A DNA stretch of 64,000 nt from an uncultured Acetatifactor sp. (GTDB lineage: Bacteria; Bacillota; Clostridia; Lachnospirales; Lachnospiraceae): assembly GCA_910584375.1 (NCBI GenBank), contig CAJUAH010000001.1:200560-264559 (forward strand), in the 5' to 3' direction. A program made the position numbers and the translations under genes. The notes beneath the pieces were generated by a model. The model made no database searches and had not been told where the DNA came from. It saw only the letters and a list, made by a program, of their open reading frames with translations. This document shows positions 61,959 through 64,000 of the stretch, piece after piece (within the stretch, counting starts at the first letter, position 1; each line of letters opens with the position of its first letter).

Positions 61959-62810
61959 ATGTTTGAGAATATTGTTTTGACAGGTTTTGCGGACGAGATC
62001 GCAGCGTCCTTGGACACACAGATGCAGGTACTTGAAAAATTACATATGAATCATATAGAGATGCGCGGAGTGGATGGCAGGAATTTTGTGGAGTATTCGG
62101 CGGATCAGGCCAGGGAGATCAAAAGAAGGCTTGATGACAAAGGTTACGCTCTCTCCGCTGTGGGTTCTCCCATAGGAAAGATCGGAATCAAAGAAGATTT
62201 CGCTCCCCATATGGAGCTGTTTAAGCACACGGTGGAGCTGGCTCATATCATGGATACGCCCAATATACGTATGTTCAGTTTTTACGGCCCCGGAGAGCAG
62301 GAGTCCTTTAAGGAGTACCGGGGAAAAGTGATGGAGCAGTTGGGACAGTTTGCGGAGTATGCCGCCGCTAACGGTATTGTCCTGCTCCATGAGAATGAAA
62401 AAGGGATTTACGGGGATACGGCGGAGGGCTGCCTGGATATCCTTAAGCAATTTGCCGGGGAGCATTTTAAGGCGGTGTTCGACTTTGCCAATTTCGTACA
62501 GGTCGGACAGGATACGCTGGAGGCCTATGAGATGCTGAAACCCTATATCGCCTATATTCATGTTAAGGACGCCATTTTAAAGGACGGCAGCGTGGTTCCC
62601 GCAGGATACGGGGACGGCAATGTAAAAGAGATTCTGGGGCGGCTCAAGGCGGCAGGCTATAAGGGATATCTGTCTTTGGAACCTCATCTTTCCGACTTTA
62701 CAGGATTTTCTTCTCTGGAGCAGGATGGGCAGATCGGAAAGAAACTGTCCGGTGAGGAGGCATTTACTTTGGCTCACGATGCGTTGATAAAGATATTGGA
62801 GGAAATATAG
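61959..62810 (+). CDS. Sugar phosphate isomerase/epimerase (xylose isomerase-like TIM barrel)
   Basis: The ATG at 61959 follows AAGGAAGAAAA. The 283-residue protein has the AP-endonuclease-2-type barrel (LTGFADEIAASLDTQMQVLEKLHMNHIEMRGVDGRN). Likely metal ligands lie in LLHENEKGIYGD, VFDFANFVQVG, YIHVKDA and LSLEPHL. It probably works with the oxidoreductase encoded upstream. Confidence 0.9.
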   Translation: MFENIVLTGFADEIAASLDTQMQVLEKLHMNHIEMRGVDGRNFVEYSADQAREIKRRLDDKGYALSAVGSPIGKIGIKEDFAPHMELFKHTVELAHIMDTPNIRMFSFYGPGEQESFKEYRGKVMEQLGQFAEYAAANGIVLLHENEKGIYGDTAEGCLDILKQFAGEHFKAVFDFANFVQVGQDTLEAYEMLKPYIAYIHVKDAILKDGSVVPAGYGDGNVKEILGRLKAAGYKGYLSLEPHLSDFTGFSSLEQDGQIGKKLSGEEAFTLAHDALIKILEEI

Positions 62811-62820
62811 CGTTTTCCGG

Positions 62821-62850
62821 TTGTGCGTTCTTTGGTCAGTGTGATACAAT
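62821..62850 (+). promoter_or_regulatory. Promoter upstream of the duplicated leader
   Basis: TTGTGC (62821-62826) and TACAAT (62845-62850) are 18 bases apart, with an extended TG (TGATACAAT). The following 70-bp unit repeats the -10. Confidence 0.6.
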
Positions 62851-62990
62851 GAGTAAAATGCCTTGCATTTAACTCTCTTGAACAGAGTGTGCGCTAAGGC
62901 GCACAGGAGCAAGGTACAATGAGTAAAATGCCTTGCATTTAACTCTCCTGAACAGAGTGTGCGCTAAGGCGCACAGGAGCAAGGTATAAT
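62845..62990 (+). repeat. Tandem 70-bp duplication of a -10 element plus hairpin leader
   Basis: Two units (62845-62914, 62915-62984) differ at one base, and a third -10 begins at 62985. Each starts with TACAAT (TATAAT in the third) followed by GAGTAAAA. Each full unit has a GTGCGC-TAAG-GCGCAC hairpin (62889-62904 and 62959-62974) and CAGGAGC. This looks like a recent tandem duplication of a promoter and leader. Confidence 0.9.
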
Positions 62991-63022
62991 GAGTAAAACG
63001 CACGCAGATGGAGGAACGGAAG

Positions 63023-63721
63023 ATGGAAAGACGGAATATCAGCAGCCAGGAGGTAAAGGAAGCAGCCCGTTCACTGGGGGCTGATCTGTGCGGGGTAGCA
63101 GGAGTGGACCGTTTCTCAGAAGCCCCGGAAGGCTTTCACCCTCAGGATGTATTTCCGGCCTGCCGCTCGGTTATATCTTTTGCGGTTCGGTTTCCGGTGG
63201 GGACGCTGGCCTGCGGATCGCCGGTTCCCTATACCAGAGTCCGCAATTCCATCACATCGAAACTGGATGCCATTGCTCTTGACCTCTGCATAGAGTTGGA
63301 GAAACGGGGGGTTCTGGCAGTGCCGGTTCCTACAAATGAAAGCATATGGGATGAAAAAACCGGGAGATGGCGCAGCGTCATCTCCCAAAAACATGCCGCT
63401 CAGGCGGCGGGACTGGGCGCTATAGGCCGCCATAGCCTGTTGATTACACCGGAGTACGGGAGTATGGTCTGGCTGGGCTGTGTTCTGTGCGACGCGCCGT
63501 TACAGGAGGATCCGCTACAGGAGCAGATCTGCACAGACTGCAACAAATGTGTGGAAGTATGCCCTGTGGGCGCGCTGGAAGGGAGAGAACTGTGCCAGAG
63601 CGCCTGCTGGGATCATGCGTTCGGCGACGATGAAACCAGCAGAAACTGGGTAATCTCCTGCCATAAATGCAGGGATATCTGCCCTTATAATCTGGGGACA
63701 GAAAATATGATGGATCAGTAA
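63023..63721 (+). CDS. Small QueG-like protein with two [4Fe-4S] motifs
   Basis: The ATG at 63023 is chosen because GGAGG lies 8 bases upstream; the ATG at 63008 overlaps that site. The 232-residue protein has epoxyqueuosine-reductase-like text (AARSLGADLCGVAGVDRF, HAAQAAGLGAIGRHSLLITPEYG). Two ferredoxin motifs follow (CTDCNKCVEVCPVG and CHKCRDICPYN). True QueG proteins are over 300 residues and have extra regions, so this short form may have another redox role. Its leader carries the duplicated promoter. Confidence 0.85.
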   Translation: MERRNISSQEVKEAARSLGADLCGVAGVDRFSEAPEGFHPQDVFPACRSVISFAVRFPVGTLACGSPVPYTRVRNSITSKLDAIALDLCIELEKRGVLAVPVPTNESIWDEKTGRWRSVISQKHAAQAAGLGAIGRHSLLITPEYGSMVWLGCVLCDAPLQEDPLQEQICTDCNKCVEVCPVGALEGRELCQSACWDHAFGDDETSRNWVISCHKCRDICPYNLGTENMMDQ

Positions 63722-63762
63722 GCTCCCAGGTGCTTTGGTGGAACGCGGTATTAGGAGGGCAT

Positions 63763-64000
63763 ATGAAATTTGCAATTATTTCGGATATTCACGGGAACCT
63801 TCCCGCGCTTTCAGCATGCCTGGAGGACGCGGAGCAAAACGGAGCGGACTGCTATCTCTTCGCGGGGGATTATTGCATCAGCAATCCCTATCCTGACGAA
63901 TGCATTGCCAGGATAAGGGATATCCGGGATAAATATGTTGTGCGGGGCAACGAGGAGAAATATCTGGAAAATCTGATGGGAAAGAATCAGGCCACATGGA
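63763..64000 (+). CDS. Metallophosphoesterase (YfcE-like), cut by the window end
   Basis: The ATG at 63763 follows AGGAGGGCAT. The 79 visible residues hold the calcineurin-like motifs SDIHGN, AGDYC and RGNEEKY. SDIHGNLPAL is typical of small cytoplasmic phosphodiesterases. The C-terminal half with the remaining metal ligands lies beyond the window. Confidence 0.85.
   Translation, partial: MKFAIISDIHGNLPALSACLEDAEQNGADCYLFAGDYCISNPYPDECIARIRDIRDKYVVRGNEEKYLENLMGKNQATW

Noticed and set aside
63023..63721. Genuine epoxyqueuosine reductase QueG
   Set aside because: The protein is about 100 residues or more too short, so only a QueG-like relation is stated.

Overview
The window looks like chromosomal DNA of a gut-type Lachnospiraceae (Firmicutes, Clostridia). 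Coding GC is moderate, ribosome binding sites are strong AGGAGG type, and the gene types fit: class B sortase with large repeat-rich surface proteins, XRE and AraC regulators, Lhr-like helicase, AAA-ATPase/PD-(D/E)XK protein, DUF342/FapA-like protein, ECF sigma/anti-sigma pairs, and a TetM-like GTPase. I found no rRNA, tRNA, CRISPR array, insertion sequence or phage module. Assignments come from reading motifs and not from database searches.

Layout. 1-7.2 kb: the 3' end of a repeat surface protein, its class B sortase and a second secreted modular protein. 7.2-12.2 kb: a NifX-like protein, an XRE regulator, an S51 peptidase, and an AraC regulator divergent from a GH31 glycosidase. 12.4-16.1 kb: a MATE exporter and a chemoreceptor. 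16.2-25.1 kb, mostly minus strand: an OB-fold-like lipoprotein, a four-gene sugar ABC importer, an HD-GYP response regulator and a FapA-like protein with an N-terminal repeat array. 25.4-29.7 kb: an Lhr-type helicase. 30.1-36.9 kb: an ECF sigma factor with a DUF2461 protein, then a YhaO/YhaN-like (Mre11/Rad50-like) pair. 37.1-39.6 kb: an ABC exporter. 39.6-43.2 kb: two ECF sigma/membrane anti-sigma modules. 43.4-47.6 kb: an XRE-methyltransferase fusion with an in-frame repeat, a small protein, and an AAA-ATPase/nuclease-like protein. 47.6-51.0 kb: a response regulator, ABC transporter and histidine kinase module. 51.1-54.2 kb: a SprA-like putative metalloprotease and a MotA/MotB-like (ZorA/ZorB-like) pair. 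54.4-60.4 kb: a LUD protein, a glycolipid glycosyltransferase, a flippase-like membrane protein, and a TetM-like GTPase fused to a Rae1/YacP-type NYN nuclease. 60.7 kb to the end: a Gfo/Idh/MocA oxidoreductase and sugar epimerase pair, a small 8Fe-type ferredoxin-like reductase, and the start of a phosphodiesterase.

Most notable: (1) the single-polypeptide fusion of a ribosome-protection GTPase with an A-site mRNA endonuclease domain; (2) an orphan ion-motor pair resembling the Zorya core, with a 105-bp tandem repeat between its genes; (3) all three ECF sigma genes share one promoter form, TGTnAC-16-YGTCTM; (4) a dispersed GCGC-TAAR-GCGC hairpin family next to start sites, once inside a 70-bp tandem promoter duplication; (5) CTTAAC direct repeats at 11-12 bp pitch in front of an ABC transporter gene, just after an OmpR-family regulator gene.
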